Positions 31,015 to 38,954 of a DNA stretch of 44,807 nucleotides are shown here, one piece after another. Every line of letters begins with the position of its first letter. Positions within the stretch are counted from its first letter, which is position 1. The stretch is from the IMG/VR virus record IMGVR_UViG_3300009285_001776, positions 1-44,807 of that record; one strand, 5' to 3'. The notes under the pieces were generated by a model that worked only from the letters and a program-made list of their open reading frames with translations, was not told the origin of the DNA and did not search any database. Position numbers and translations under genes: made by a program. The DNA is from a virus.

Positions 31015-31375
31015 GCAGCCACTCCTTCACCGTCATGCAGAAAGACTCATCCACATGAACCCTCGCCGCATCAATCTCTCTCTGATCCGTGTTGACCATG
31101 ATGACGTGCTTCGCCTCCCACCTCCCTAACGCTGTCCCCGTCTGCCGCATGTCCAAACGCGTACCAAGGCAGATGATCGTCTCGGCCTGAGACACAAGCC
31201 GATTGGCGTACTCGTGCCCGGTATGCCCCAACATGCCGCCGTAGAGGACATGGTCCGTTGGCATGATGCCGATGGCGGCCATCGAACATACGACGTAGGT
31301 CGTACTCCATTCGGCGTACTCTCGGAGTTCCTTCCAGGATGACAGCGCCCCCCGGCCGGCGATGATGAGGTTCAC
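30992..31375 (-). CDS. ThDP enzyme, central domain part of a three-gene split
   Basis: 127 residues from GTG 31375, sharing GTGA with the PYR gene. LIIAGRGALSSWKELREYAEW and AETIICLGTRLDMRQTG, then VIMVNTDQREI are the typical strands of the middle (TPP_enzyme_M) domain in acetolactate-synthase-like enzymes. In those enzymes this domain sits in one chain between PYR and PP. A FAD-binding role cannot be judged from sequence. Confidence 0.8.
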   Translation of the reverse strand: MNLIIAGRGALSSWKELREYAEWSTTYVVCSMAAIGIMPTDHVLYGGMLGHTGHEYANRLVSQAETIICLGTRLDMRQTGTALGRWEAKHVIMVNTDQREIDAARVHVDESFCMTVKEWLHVHARGD

Positions 31376-31860
31376 AGCAGCAGGTCCGCCGGGATCGAGA
31401 CGACAACCGGCCCGCCGCGGCAGAACTCCAACGCCCCCGCAACCGTTTCGGCCGGGAGCGTATGCGGCTCCACGGACAAGAGGCTGATGGATTGTGTCAA
31501 CTTCACCGTTGGCGTCCATTGGAAACCATCCTGCCGTGTGTGTCGGCCCATCTGATCGGTCGCCACCTGGCCACACAGGAAGAGAATGCTGTCCCCATCG
31601 TAGTAGGCATCGGCCAGCGGCGTCAGGACATTGCTCACGCCCGGTCCCGAAGTCACGGCCACAACCGGAACCTTCCCCGTTACCCTCCAGTAGCCCTGCG
31701 CCGCATGCCCGGCCCCGGCCTCGCTCACGGCGACGACGATCCGAATGCCGGCATCGTCCATCGCCTCCAAGAGGCGCGAGATTGTCCCGCCTGGGAAGAC
31801 GAAGGCAATGTCTATTCCGTGCTCCCTCAAGATTCGGGCAATCCACTGGGCGCCGGTCAT
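31372..31860 (-). CDS. ThDP enzyme, PYR (pyrimidine-binding) part of a three-gene split
   Basis: 162 residues. DIAFVFPGGTISRLLEAM, then VSEAGAGHAAQGYWRVTGK (residues 45-63) contains the expected catalytic Glu (E47) that activates ThDP. VVAVTSGPGVSNVLTPLADA is standard for acetolactate-synthase-like PYR domains. It has an ATGA-coupled start. The three-part enzyme could form a branched sugar or a ketoacid by C-C bond chemistry, as YerE does in yersiniose formation; that is inference. Confidence 0.82.
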   Translation of the reverse strand: MTGAQWIARILREHGIDIAFVFPGGTISRLLEAMDDAGIRIVVAVSEAGAGHAAQGYWRVTGKVPVVAVTSGPGVSNVLTPLADAYYDGDSILFLCGQVATDQMGRHTRQDGFQWTPTVKLTQSISLLSVEPHTLPAETVAGALEFCRGGPVVVSIPADLLL

Positions 31861-32432
31861 TCCTCCAGCCTCGCCGCGGCAATGATCTGCTCCGCCGCCT
31901 CCGCAACAGATATGATCGGCCTCCCGTGCATCGAGTCGTCGGGGAGCAACCGGATCATGTTCGTGTCCACCAGGTCAAAGCGCATCACCGTGATCCGCCA
32001 AGGAGTGTGTTCCTCAAGCGCCTTCGCCGCCTTCTCCAGCGCCGCTTTCGACATGCCGTAATCCAGGGCAACCGCGCCGGTGTTCACCGCGCCAACCGTC
32101 GAGATGAACACCACCTTGCCCCACCATCCGAGCAGCTTGTCCCCGTACTTCGCCAGCATCGCCACGGGAGCGGCCGCGTGGACGACGTAGGAGCGCACGA
32201 GATCATCCAAGGTCTTGATCTGCCACGGCGCCGGGCGGAGTTCTCCGGCAGAGAACACGAGCAGGTCATACTGGTCGGTCAATGGCAGGGCGCGCTCCCA
32301 CTCTTCTGGCTTCAATAGGTCGAGCGTTGCCCGTCCCGTCGCCCGAACATCCCAACCTCCCGCGCGCAGACGTTCGGCAAGGGCCTTGCCAATCCCCCGC
32401 GTCCCCCCGATGATGAGCGCGTTCTTAGACAC
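31857..32432 (-). CDS. short-chain dehydrogenase/reductase (SDR)
   Basis: 191 residues from GTG 32432. NAD(P)-binding GGTRGIGKAL (residues 9-18), FSAGELRP in place of NAG, Ser in FISTVGAV and the catalytic pair YGMSK are all present. Compact for the family (usually about 250). It would reduce or oxidise a keto sugar intermediate. Coupled to the PYR gene by ATGA. Confidence 0.85.
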   Translation of the reverse strand: MSKNALIIGGTRGIGKALAERLRAGGWDVRATGRATLDLLKPEEWERALPLTDQYDLLVFSAGELRPAPWQIKTLDDLVRSYVVHAAAPVAMLAKYGDKLLGWWGKVVFISTVGAVNTGAVALDYGMSKAALEKAAKALEEHTPWRITVMRFDLVDTNMIRLLPDDSMHGRPIISVAEAAEQIIAAARLEE

Positions 32433-33315
32433 GCAGTATCCTCTCTGCCACTCGGGCCAGTCCTTTCCCGTCGATCAGCTTCTGCCCGGCCTCAGACATC
32501 CGATCGAGCAGCGCGGACTCACTCAGCACGTCCTTCGCAACCGCCACCAGACTCTCCGGAGAGCAATCCGCCAGGATGCCGCAGCTCACCAGGACGCCCA
32601 GCCTTTCCAGCCTCCGCACCGTATCTGCATGATCTGTGGACCGACTGACGACCACCGGAACGCACCCCATTGCGATGCTCTCGTAGGTGGACATCCCCAT
32701 GCTTCCGATATGGATCCTCGAATGCGCCTGTAGCCCACAAAGCATCTCCCCTGATTCTGGAATGAGGGCGTCGGGGAATGCCTGCCTCGCCGCCTGTTCG
32801 TACTCCTCCGGTATCCCCGCCCCGAAAGAGATCAAGGCATCAAGCGTCTTCGTTCCTCCGCGTCTTTCATAGGCCGGCCCCAGCATGAGGTACTTCGGCC
32901 CCGAGACACAACCTCGTATCTCCCATCCCGTTTGGTAGATCAACAATTGGGCAGCTTTGGCAATCTTCCTCGTGATCGCCCAACCGGCCCCAACTATGAG
33001 GACGTTCTTCGGGGCACACAACCAGTCATCCTTAGGGAACATCACATCCAGAACGAACATGTCCGCATCGAAGCCGTTGACAGCCGCCGCATGGACGGGA
33101 TTGGCCTGCCTCAGATGGTCCATCTCCACGGGGAACCGCTCGCAGATCATCCAATCCGGGATGAGGTGTTCCTTATCCAGGGGGAACGCGAACAGCACAT
33201 CCGCCCGATCCCGAAGAGCATTGGCGAGGTGGGAGGACCGGATGATGTGCCCCATCCCCTCATTCCCCCCTCCAGAGACATAGATCAGAATGCGTCTGCG
33301 ACGTCCATGACCCAT
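32425..33315 (-). CDS. PseG-like UDP-sugar hydrolase / glycosyltransferase
   Basis: 296 residues from ATG 33315, with GGAG eight bases upstream, overlapping the oxidoreductase gene by 31 bases. VSGGGNEGMGHIIRSSHLAN (residues 13-32) is the PseG start (G-x-G-H-x-x-R), and HSRIHIGSMGMSTYESIAMG is the GT-B C-terminal donor site. PseG removes UDP from 2,4-diacetamido-trideoxy hexoses in pseudaminic acid synthesis, and relatives act on other nonulosonic pathways. It suits the NeuB-like gene in this operon. Confidence 0.8.
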   Translation of the reverse strand: MGHGRRRRILIYVSGGGNEGMGHIIRSSHLANALRDRADVLFAFPLDKEHLIPDWMICERFPVEMDHLRQANPVHAAAVNGFDADMFVLDVMFPKDDWLCAPKNVLIVGAGWAITRKIAKAAQLLIYQTGWEIRGCVSGPKYLMLGPAYERRGGTKTLDALISFGAGIPEEYEQAARQAFPDALIPESGEMLCGLQAHSRIHIGSMGMSTYESIAMGCVPVVVSRSTDHADTVRRLERLGVLVSCGILADCSPESLVAVAKDVLSESALLDRMSEAGQKLIDGKGLARVAERILRV

Positions 33316-34070
33316 TGAGCCTGCTCCGCTGTGCATAGTTCCCCCGGATTGCCAGTCTCCGCGTACTCCACAAACGCCTTCATCATGTCCAGGTGCATGT
33401 CGCATGGGGTATCCAGGACCCCGATCCGAACATCGCCATGCTCAAGTCGGCAGGACATGATCCTTCTGTTCTCAGCTCCGATCCATCCCCAGAGAAGCCG
33501 AGTCGCACTGACGCCCCGCGGGTGATTCATGCCGAGGTACATCATGTCCTCGCTCTCCCCGTGGCTCCAAACCTCGGGCGGGCCTCCGAGGATGTAGCAT
33601 GCGAGGTCAATCGAGTGGACGCCGGAGGTCAGGAGAATGCCGCCGCCCTGCTTCTTGTCAAACAGGTGCGGCCCTCCGGGAAAGCGCTTCGCATTCTCGA
33701 AGGACTCGATCTCGAAGGCGTCGGCCTCATGTCCCTTGAAGTCCGCCACCATCGGGTGGAACCGCCAGTTGAACGCAACGGCCAATCTCGGGCAGGCGTC
33801 TCTAACGGCCCTCCATCCTGCTCCGGTCAGGGCGGGGGGCTTCTCGACCAGGATGGCGCGAACGCGAGGTCCCAACTCTGCAATCTGCTCCTCATGGAAC
33901 CGCGACGGAGAGGCGATCACAACTGCATCGGTCGGCCGTGGATCCCAGAAGAACACCCCGGCAGGATCGATCACAAGCGGCTCGATGCCCAACGTTCTCA
34001 GATTGGCGACATGGGTCTTCCCGATCGACCCCAGGCCGCCTAGCACAACCCATCGCGTCGGAGAGACCAC
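33285..34070 (-). CDS. Gfo/Idh/MocA-family oxidoreductase
   Basis: 261 residues from GTG 34070. N-terminal NAD(P) site VVLGGLGSIGKTHVANLRTLG, the hallmark EKPP (residues about 76-79) with the catalytic Lys, and GGGILLTSGVHSIDLACYI with the usual H...D pair. Length is somewhat below the usual 300-350. Typically oxidises or reduces a sugar C-3 or C-4 carbon in sugar-nucleotide pathways. Confidence 0.85.
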   Translation of the reverse strand: MVSPTRWVVLGGLGSIGKTHVANLRTLGIEPLVIDPAGVFFWDPRPTDAVVIASPSRFHEEQIAELGPRVRAILVEKPPALTGAGWRAVRDACPRLAVAFNWRFHPMVADFKGHEADAFEIESFENAKRFPGGPHLFDKKQGGGILLTSGVHSIDLACYILGGPPEVWSHGESEDMMYLGMNHPRGVSATRLLWGWIGAENRRIMSCRLEHGDVRIGVLDTPCDMHLDMMKAFVEYAETGNPGELCTAEQAQWVMDVADAF

Positions 34071-35209
34071 ATGACCTCCTGCGCTGCCGCAACTGAGGCG
34101 TCCAGATGCTCCTGCCGGTGAGCTGTGCTCATATAGTTCGGCCTGTCCATGATGACCCCTTGAAGGATCATCCGCTTGCTGAACTCCGCCTTGACCTTCT
34201 CGTCCGGGAACACGATGGCCGACCGGGGGGCATGACCGACGAGCGGAACGCCGAGGGCGTTCATTCTCAGCTTGAGCTGCTCCCCCATATCCCAGAGGTG
34301 GGGGTAGACGCTCTCTTTGTTCTTCTCCAGATGCGTCAGCGTCGCGATGATCTCCGCACAGTTGAACGGGTCACCGTTAAACGTGTTGGAATAGAACACC
34401 CGCTCCGCCGCCCAGTTCATGTACTCCGCCGGCCCTACGAGAGCAGAGATTCCCCGACCATTCGACATCGCCTTGCCGTAACACACGAGGTCGGGACAGC
34501 ATCCGTAGTGTTCTGCCGCTCCGCCCAGCGCCAGCCTGAATCCGGTCACGATGTCGTCCAGGATGAAGACCGAATCTGTCCGCGCGGTGATGTTCCGAAT
34601 CGCCCGCAAGAACTCCGCCGCCTTCTCGTCCGTAGATGGAACCTCCACGATGACGCCGGCTATTCCTCTAGGGTCCTGGAACGCGGCCCTCAAACCGGCC
34701 TCATCTCCGAAGGTGACATGCGTCGTGAGGTCGGTCAGACTCGGGGGGATGCCTGCGTTCTGTGGAGGCATTGAGAAGATTACCGACGACCCGTGGTAGC
34801 CGATGCTGATGATGATCGGCTTCCCCGTCACCGCCCGGGCGACGCGGACGGCCATGTCGCAGGCATCCGACCCATTTCCAAGCCATCGGACCAAGAGATC
34901 ATCCGTCGAGAGGAACGGTGCGACGGTCTGCAGCAGGATGACCGCCGCCTCAACCTCCTGCTCCGACACCACCGATCCGGGACCAAGCATCTTCGTTGCC
35001 AATCCAGACGGTCGGTTCATATACCCGAACACCGGCCCCCCTTGGTCGAACGTCCAGGTGATGAGATGTTTCAGTCCTTCGGGCGTCTTCCATGTCTCCT
35101 GGCAGCCCTGTCTCTCAACGCAAACGGCCCACTCGTAGGGAATGGGCCGTCGGGCTCTGCTCTGGGTTGAGGCTCCCGCAACGAGAACGTCACGCGGCTT
35201 TGATGGCAT
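34040..35209 (-). CDS. class III PLP aminotransferase (HemL-like)
   Basis: 389 residues. N-terminal AGASTQSRARR, GSDACDMAVRVARAVTGK (about residues 110-127), then VFILDDIVTGFRLALGG (Asp for the pyridine ring) and DLVCYGKAMSNGRGIS with the cofactor lysine. This order is that of glutamate-1-semialdehyde aminomutase type proteins often found in glycan clusters. It would aminate a keto sugar. It overlaps the 3' end of the synthase gene. Confidence 0.85.
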   Translation of the reverse strand: MPSKPRDVLVAGASTQSRARRPIPYEWAVCVERQGCQETWKTPEGLKHLITWTFDQGGPVFGYMNRPSGLATKMLGPGSVVSEQEVEAAVILLQTVAPFLSTDDLLVRWLGNGSDACDMAVRVARAVTGKPIIISIGYHGSSVIFSMPPQNAGIPPSLTDLTTHVTFGDEAGLRAAFQDPRGIAGVIVEVPSTDEKAAEFLRAIRNITARTDSVFILDDIVTGFRLALGGAAEHYGCCPDLVCYGKAMSNGRGISALVGPAEYMNWAAERVFYSNTFNGDPFNCAEIIATLTHLEKNKESVYPHLWDMGEQLKLRMNALGVPLVGHAPRSAIVFPDEKVKAEFSKRMILQGVIMDRPNYMSTAHRQEHLDASVAAAQEVMWSLRRDGLC

Positions 35210-35873
35210 TGACCATCTCCTTCATTCCGTCGAAGGACAACGACCAGGCGGCTTCCGGGTCGGAGTCGGCGAAGCGAATATGCTTCTCGATGATTGTAGC
35301 ACCTAACTCGACGGCGCGCAACACATCCTCCCAATGAGGCGTGTGGGAGGACCAGCCCCAGGGCTCGCCGAACCACTCGGCTGCTTGCCCAATCCCGCCC
35401 CATTCCAGAGTTGGATAGGAGGCTATACAGGCCAGTCCGGTTTCTCCGCACAGAGTGCTTCGATCCGGAAGCGACCTCCAGACAAGCCAGGGGAACGACG
35501 TGTAGACCGGCAGTCCAGTGTCCAGGGCGAGATGAACCAGCGGCATGTTGTAGGCTTCCCGGCTGGCGATCTTCAGGAAGTCGCACCCGGCCTCGAAACA
35601 GGCGTCTACCGCATGCTCATCGAACACACTGGCGCCAGCCTTCAGATTCGAGGCCTGCGCTCTACCCACGAACTGCTTGAGTGCATCCCTCGGAAACTCG
35701 TATGGCCGCTTCGATTCGCGCTCCGCCTTTGGGAAATGGCTCCGAGTGAATACCTGGACCTTGACGGAATCCGCACCGCTCAGGGAGACCAATTCAATCA
35801 GCCGATTCAATCGGGTTTCACCGAAGGGGAAGAGATTGCTGCACAAATCGGCGATCACAAAGACCTTAGCCAT
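35190..35873 (-). CDS. NeuB-like nonulosonic acid synthase, catalytic barrel only
   Basis: 227 residues. LNRLIELVSLSGADSVKVQVFTR is the typical opening (A-D-x-V-K-x-Q), then CDFLKIASREAYN, and IIEKHIRFADSDP corresponds to the standard metal-site H in E-K-H. Full NeuB/LegI/PseI proteins are about 340 residues and end in an antifreeze-like SAF domain, which is missing here. They condense phosphoenolpyruvate with a six-carbon amino sugar into a nine-carbon acid. First gene of the sugar block. Confidence 0.85.
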   Translation of the reverse strand: MAKVFVIADLCSNLFPFGETRLNRLIELVSLSGADSVKVQVFTRSHFPKAERESKRPYEFPRDALKQFVGRAQASNLKAGASVFDEHAVDACFEAGCDFLKIASREAYNMPLVHLALDTGLPVYTSFPWLVWRSLPDRSTLCGETGLACIASYPTLEWGGIGQAAEWFGEPWGWSSHTPHWEDVLRAVELGATIIEKHIRFADSDPEAAWSLSFDGMKEMVNAIKAA

Positions 35874-36079
35874 TACTCCGCTCCGATCCAGATGTGCGAT
35901 GGCAGGACCAGTGGATCCTCAACGCAGATCAGACCTGTCCCGCCAGTCGTGGGTTCCCCTTTCGGCAACAGGCACCGCGTTGGTCTCCGCTGGTACTTGC
36001 TCTCGTAGAACCTCGCCGCCCGGGCCACTCGGTCGGCAACCGGGGCAGTCGAGTCGTCGAACCATAGGAGATAGTCCAT
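35873..36079 (-). CDS. small hypothetical protein (DYLLWFDD type)
   Basis: 68 residues from ATG 36079, preceded by a strong RBS (GGAGGAATGCA). It begins MDYLLWFDDSTAPVADRV, then RFYESKYQRRPTRCLLPKGEP. Similar short proteins (Y-x-x-W-x-D-D..., R-x-P-x-x-C-L) are common in metagenomic phages and usually precede small regulatory genes. Function unknown. Confidence 0.6.
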   Translation of the reverse strand: MDYLLWFDDSTAPVADRVARAARFYESKYQRRPTRCLLPKGEPTTGGTGLICVEDPLVLPSHIWIGAE

Positions 36080-36167
36080 TGCATTCCTCCAGAATGAGGC
36101 AGTCGCAGTGCTCACAGGCACCGCCCAGGAAATGGCAGGCCGAAGGGTGTCCGCACAAACAGATCAC
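35919..36167 (-). CDS. Cys-rich small protein overlapping the next gene
   Basis: 82 residues from GTG 36167, coupled to the upstream TGA. It starts VICLCGHPSACHFLGG, then CEHCDCLILEECNG, a pattern of short phage zinc proteins (C-x-C-G-H...C-x-x-C). From about residue 30 it overlaps the 36079 gene in another frame, so the real protein may be short or the frame may have been extended by a mutation. Confidence 0.4.
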   Translation of the reverse strand: MICLCGHPSACHFLGGACEHCDCLILEECNGLSPMVRRLDCPGCRPSGPGGEVLREQVPAETNAVPVAERGTHDWRDRSDLR

Positions 36168-36706
36168 CGCTCGATCTCCTTGCGGAGCCAGCGGGGGAGC
36201 GCATCCCACCACTCGTGCGGCTCGTGGAAGTCTCGACACCTTTGAATGCCATTCCCGGACAAGACGTACTCAACATGCCGCGCCCACGCAATGAGTCCCC
36301 ACACGATCTTGCGCGCCTCGGCCAACTTCTCCCTCGTCTCTTGGTACTGGCAGGCAGCGTTGTGCCAACTATCCACGGCTACGGCCAAATCCCTTTCGGA
36401 GGCGGACAGGCAATCAACCGCCGTCCGATACAGCAATTCGGTTGGAGAATCGAATTCCTCTTGAACGGCGGACGGCTTCTCCGAGAGCCAGGCATGGTAT
36501 CCCGCCAGGGCCTCGGCACATCCAACGGCCGTCCGGTATTCCTCTGCCGTCCCCAGCGCATCGCCGCATACTTGGGAAACGGCGGCCAACTGGCGGCGGG
36601 CTTCGGAGAGGTCGGACTCAAGCGCCATGATCTTGAGCCACGCGGCGTCTCTTTCGTCTACAACCCTATGGGCAATCTCCATCGCCTCAGCAAATGGGCT
36701 AGCCAT
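36164..36706 (-). CDS. coiled-coil hypothetical protein
   Basis: 180 residues from ATG 36706, overlapping the previous stop. Long charged helices (WLKIMALESDLSEARRQLAAV and YQETREKLAEARKIVWGLI) suggest a coiled coil. A Trp-rich end (PHEWWDALPRWLRKEIER) follows. It lies between small early genes. No family recognised. Confidence 0.55.
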   Translation of the reverse strand: MASPFAEAMEIAHRVVDERDAAWLKIMALESDLSEARRQLAAVSQVCGDALGTAEEYRTAVGCAEALAGYHAWLSEKPSAVQEEFDSPTELLYRTAVDCLSASERDLAVAVDSWHNAACQYQETREKLAEARKIVWGLIAWARHVEYVLSGNGIQRCRDFHEPHEWWDALPRWLRKEIER

Positions 36707-37022
36707 CTTCCGACTCCTTCCCCTCAACTAGACCCTGCCGGGGACTTCCGGCGGAGTCTGCATTCTGCGTATCGCTGGGCGACGGCAGGAACAACAGCAT
36801 CAGCGCCTCTTCCATCGTTGCGCCGTTTATGAAGTTATCCATCTCTTGGCCCATCTCCCATAAGACTTCGGCCATGTCCTCGTCGCCCCATTCCCGCGTC
36901 CAAATATCCATCTTGCACAACGGGCATATCGCTCCGCCCGACCCGCCTCGGTTCCACAGGTGGCCCGAGGCGACTATGCACGGCGTCTTTACCTCGGAAA
37001 CAGTTTCGAATTCCTCGCACAT
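36699..37022 (-). CDS. hypothetical protein with Cys pair
   Basis: 107 residues. One C-x-x-C (CPLCKMD, about 34) and a His/Cys-rich start (CIVASGHLW) could bind metal. A Met-rich acidic helix follows (DEDMAEVLWEMGQEMDNFI). Phage-type accessory gene; function unknown. Confidence 0.5.
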   Translation of the reverse strand: MCEEFETVSEVKTPCIVASGHLWNRGGSGGAICPLCKMDIWTREWGDEDMAEVLWEMGQEMDNFINGATMEEALMLLFLPSPSDTQNADSAGSPRQGLVEGKESEDG

Positions 37023-37056
37023 AGTCGCCCAGACTCCCTTCAGTCAACGCGTCGCT

Positions 37057-37488
37057 TCAAGTCCGCGGAGCGTCGGACTCTTTCCATCCCTCTTGGAACT
37101 CCCTCGACGCTGGATCACCAGCGGGGCAATCGCCCTCCTGTTGCGCATCGCGCACAACGCTCTCCAATTGTGCAACAGCAGCCTTATCCGCGAGGACGCT
37201 CTCTGCATCAAGCCACGCCGGGGACCAATCAGACTTTGGATATGACCTCTGAAGCACGGGCGTAGCATCGCGCATGAGATTGCGCAGCGCCCTTTCCAGC
37301 ACCTCGATGCGGGCCTGCTTCAAGTGCAGAGCGTGCGCCATCGCCTGCATCTGCCTCTCTACTTTCTCCCATGCGCCGGCGGCGGCATCGAACTCGTCGG
37401 CCGCGCGCTCGTCGCCCACGTTGTCCCGCTCACGGTAGTAAGCAGCCGCCTTCCGCAACTCGTTAGGGTTCATCTCGGGCGTCAGCAT
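37057..37488 (-). CDS. helical hypothetical protein
   Basis: 143 residues. Strongly helical (YYRERDNVGDERAADEFDAA, GAWEKVERQMQAMAHALHL) with heptads suggesting oligomerisation. Start ATG 37488 overlaps the HNH gene stop. Composition is typical of phage early accessory genes. Not recognised. Confidence 0.55.
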   Translation of the reverse strand: MLTPEMNPNELRKAAAYYRERDNVGDERAADEFDAAAGAWEKVERQMQAMAHALHLKQARIEVLERALRNLMRDATPVLQRSYPKSDWSPAWLDAESVLADKAAVAQLESVVRDAQQEGDCPAGDPASREFQEGWKESDAPRT

Positions 37489-37781
37489 TCAAGCCTCCTC
37501 GCGCGTCTCTCCAGCGCCTCATACTTCCGCTTGCCGAGCTTCTTCTTGACCCAGGCATGAAAGTCCAGGGGGTTCCTGTGTGCCCAGGAATGGCAGCCGT
37601 AACAAAGAGCGATTCCGTTGGCCGGGTCGCATCGGGTCTTCTTGATGGCTCGACTGAAGATGTGCGCCGCATGGAGGCCTCGGCTATCCCTCAGATGCCA
37701 CGCGCCGCATCTCTCACAGTTGAACCCGGCCCTCTCCCGGATCATCAGCGACCAAGCGGCATCGGCGGCCGTGCGCTTCAC
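37482..37781 (-). CDS. HNH endonuclease
   Basis: 99 residues from GTG 37781, coupled to the preceding stop. CERCGAWHLRDSRGLHAAHIF holds one zinc pair and the catalytic His region; DPANGIALCYGCHSWAHRNP supplies the N and final H with the second Cys pair, giving an intact HNH motif. Small stand-alone HNH nucleases are common in phages, near packaging or replication genes, and may help DNA maturation or homing. Confidence 0.85.
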   Translation of the reverse strand: MKRTAADAAWSLMIRERAGFNCERCGAWHLRDSRGLHAAHIFSRAIKKTRCDPANGIALCYGCHSWAHRNPLDFHAWVKKKLGKRKYEALERRARRLEC

Positions 37782-37972
37782 AACTCCCCCTCGGCCAGCT
37801 TGCGGACGCCCAGACACAGGTCGACCTGGCGCCTCTCGTTTGCCCACCTCTCCAGCCAGCTCAGGAACGTGTCCCGCTGCCGCGTCGCCTTCCGACGCCG
37901 AGGCCCTTGCCAGCCCTCGCGCTCGGCAACCGTTGTCCGGAGGTACGCGCGCACGATGGTCTCGGGGTTCAC
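37778..37972 (-). CDS. small basic hypothetical protein
   Basis: 64 residues from GTG 37972 (GTGA overlap). RTTVAEREGWQGPRRRKATR, then FLSWLERWANERRQVD. High Arg/Lys/Trp content suggests nucleic acid or protein binding. It lies between the LuxR-type HTH gene and the HNH gene, all translationally coupled. No family recognised. Confidence 0.5.
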   Translation of the reverse strand: MNPETIVRAYLRTTVAEREGWQGPRRRKATRQRDTFLSWLERWANERRQVDLCLGVRKLAEGEL

Positions 37973-38199
37973 GGTGTCTCCTGATCTGCCAGCCATAGAG
38001 CACAGACGATCCCGGCGATGTCCCGCGCGCCCGTCTTCTCTCGGATGTGCGCCAGCTGAGTCTTGATCGTCTCCTTGGTGTTCCAGCAAGCCGCGGCGAT
38101 CTCCGCAGTCCTCTTACCCTCAAGCAGAAGGGTGACAATTGCCATCTCCTTCGACGTGAGGCCGAAGCGCTCGAAGATGGCCTCGGACACCTGGATCAC
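37969..38199 (-). CDS. LuxR-type helix-turn-helix protein
   Basis: 76 residues from GTG 38199. LTSKEMAIVTLLLEGKRTAE and IAAACWNTKETIKTQLAHI make up a nearly complete GerE/LuxR HTH (the usual T-x-x-E-x-x-V-x-x-x-x-x-G, then T-V-K-x-H). No receiver or ligand domain. Probably a transcription regulator of phage genes, expressed with replication genes. Confidence 0.8.
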   Translation of the reverse strand: MIQVSEAIFERFGLTSKEMAIVTLLLEGKRTAEIAAACWNTKETIKTQLAHIREKTGARDIAGIVCALWLADQETP

Positions 38200-38954
38200 G
38201 CCGCCTCCTTGCTTGCCACGATGAACCTCACCCGGACCGGCCGCCCGAGCACCTCACGAGCTGCCGCCTCGATCTCCTCCCGGTGCTTGCTCTGCAGCCT
38301 CTCCACGCCGAACGAGCTCGCCGCCCCGATCGTCAGCACGTCGCCGGCGAGGGACACCAGCTCCGTCGGCTGGACCCAGGTATCGAACTCGGCCCGGTCC
38401 ATGCCGCGGCGGAGGAGCGTGAGGATCTGGACCCAGGGGGTTTGGTCGTGGGAGGGCGGCGAGAAGCCGCCTTTCTCTCCTGACTCTTGGTTTAATGAGT
38501 CTTGGATAGATAAGTCTTGGATTCTGTCCGCACGTGCGGACAACTGCAGTCCGACTGCCGGACTACTGGAGTCCACCTGCCGGACTACTGGCGAGGCGCC
38601 AACATCTGCCAGTTGTCCGGATGGCGGACTAATGGAGTCATCCCCCCCTACATCTGGGGGTCTGACCAGTCGGTAGACCGTGCTATCGCCGAAGCGCTTC
38701 GTCCTCACGAGAAGGCCCGCATCCTCAAGTGCCCGGAGGGCGGCCGCAATCCTCTCCCGCCTCAGTCCGGTCTTGCTCTCCATGTCCTTGTAGCCTGGCC
38801 AAGCCACATGTCGGTCTTTGTTGGTCCGGTATCGCAGGTAGGAGAACACGGCGAAGGCATCCACGCCGATCTGGGCCATATGCTCAATGACCAGCTCGGG
38901 CACAGGAGTCAGGAATCCCCACTCGTCTACGAGCCTCTCGAATTCGCTCGTCAT
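38196..38954 (-). CDS. replication protein: winged helix plus DnaA-N-like domain
   Basis: 252 residues from ATG 38954 (ATGA with the previous gene). Residues 15-97 resemble a replication-initiator winged helix (YLRYRTNKDRHVAWPGYKDM, RERIAAALRALEDAGLLVR). A low-complexity linker follows (Ser/Asp/Gln rich, 100-170). Residues 172-248 match the DnaA N-terminal fold (WVQILTLLRRGMDRAEFDTW, VLTIGAASSFGVERL). It likely recruits host helicase or DnaB loader to phage origin DNA. No AAA+ domain is present. Confidence 0.75.
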   Translation of the reverse strand: MTSEFERLVDEWGFLTPVPELVIEHMAQIGVDAFAVFSYLRYRTNKDRHVAWPGYKDMESKTGLRRERIAAALRALEDAGLLVRTKRFGDSTVYRLVRPPDVGGDDSISPPSGQLADVGASPVVRQVDSSSPAVGLQLSARADRIQDLSIQDSLNQESGEKGGFSPPSHDQTPWVQILTLLRRGMDRAEFDTWVQPTELVSLAGDVLTIGAASSFGVERLQSKHREEIEAAAREVLGRPVRVRFIVASKEAA

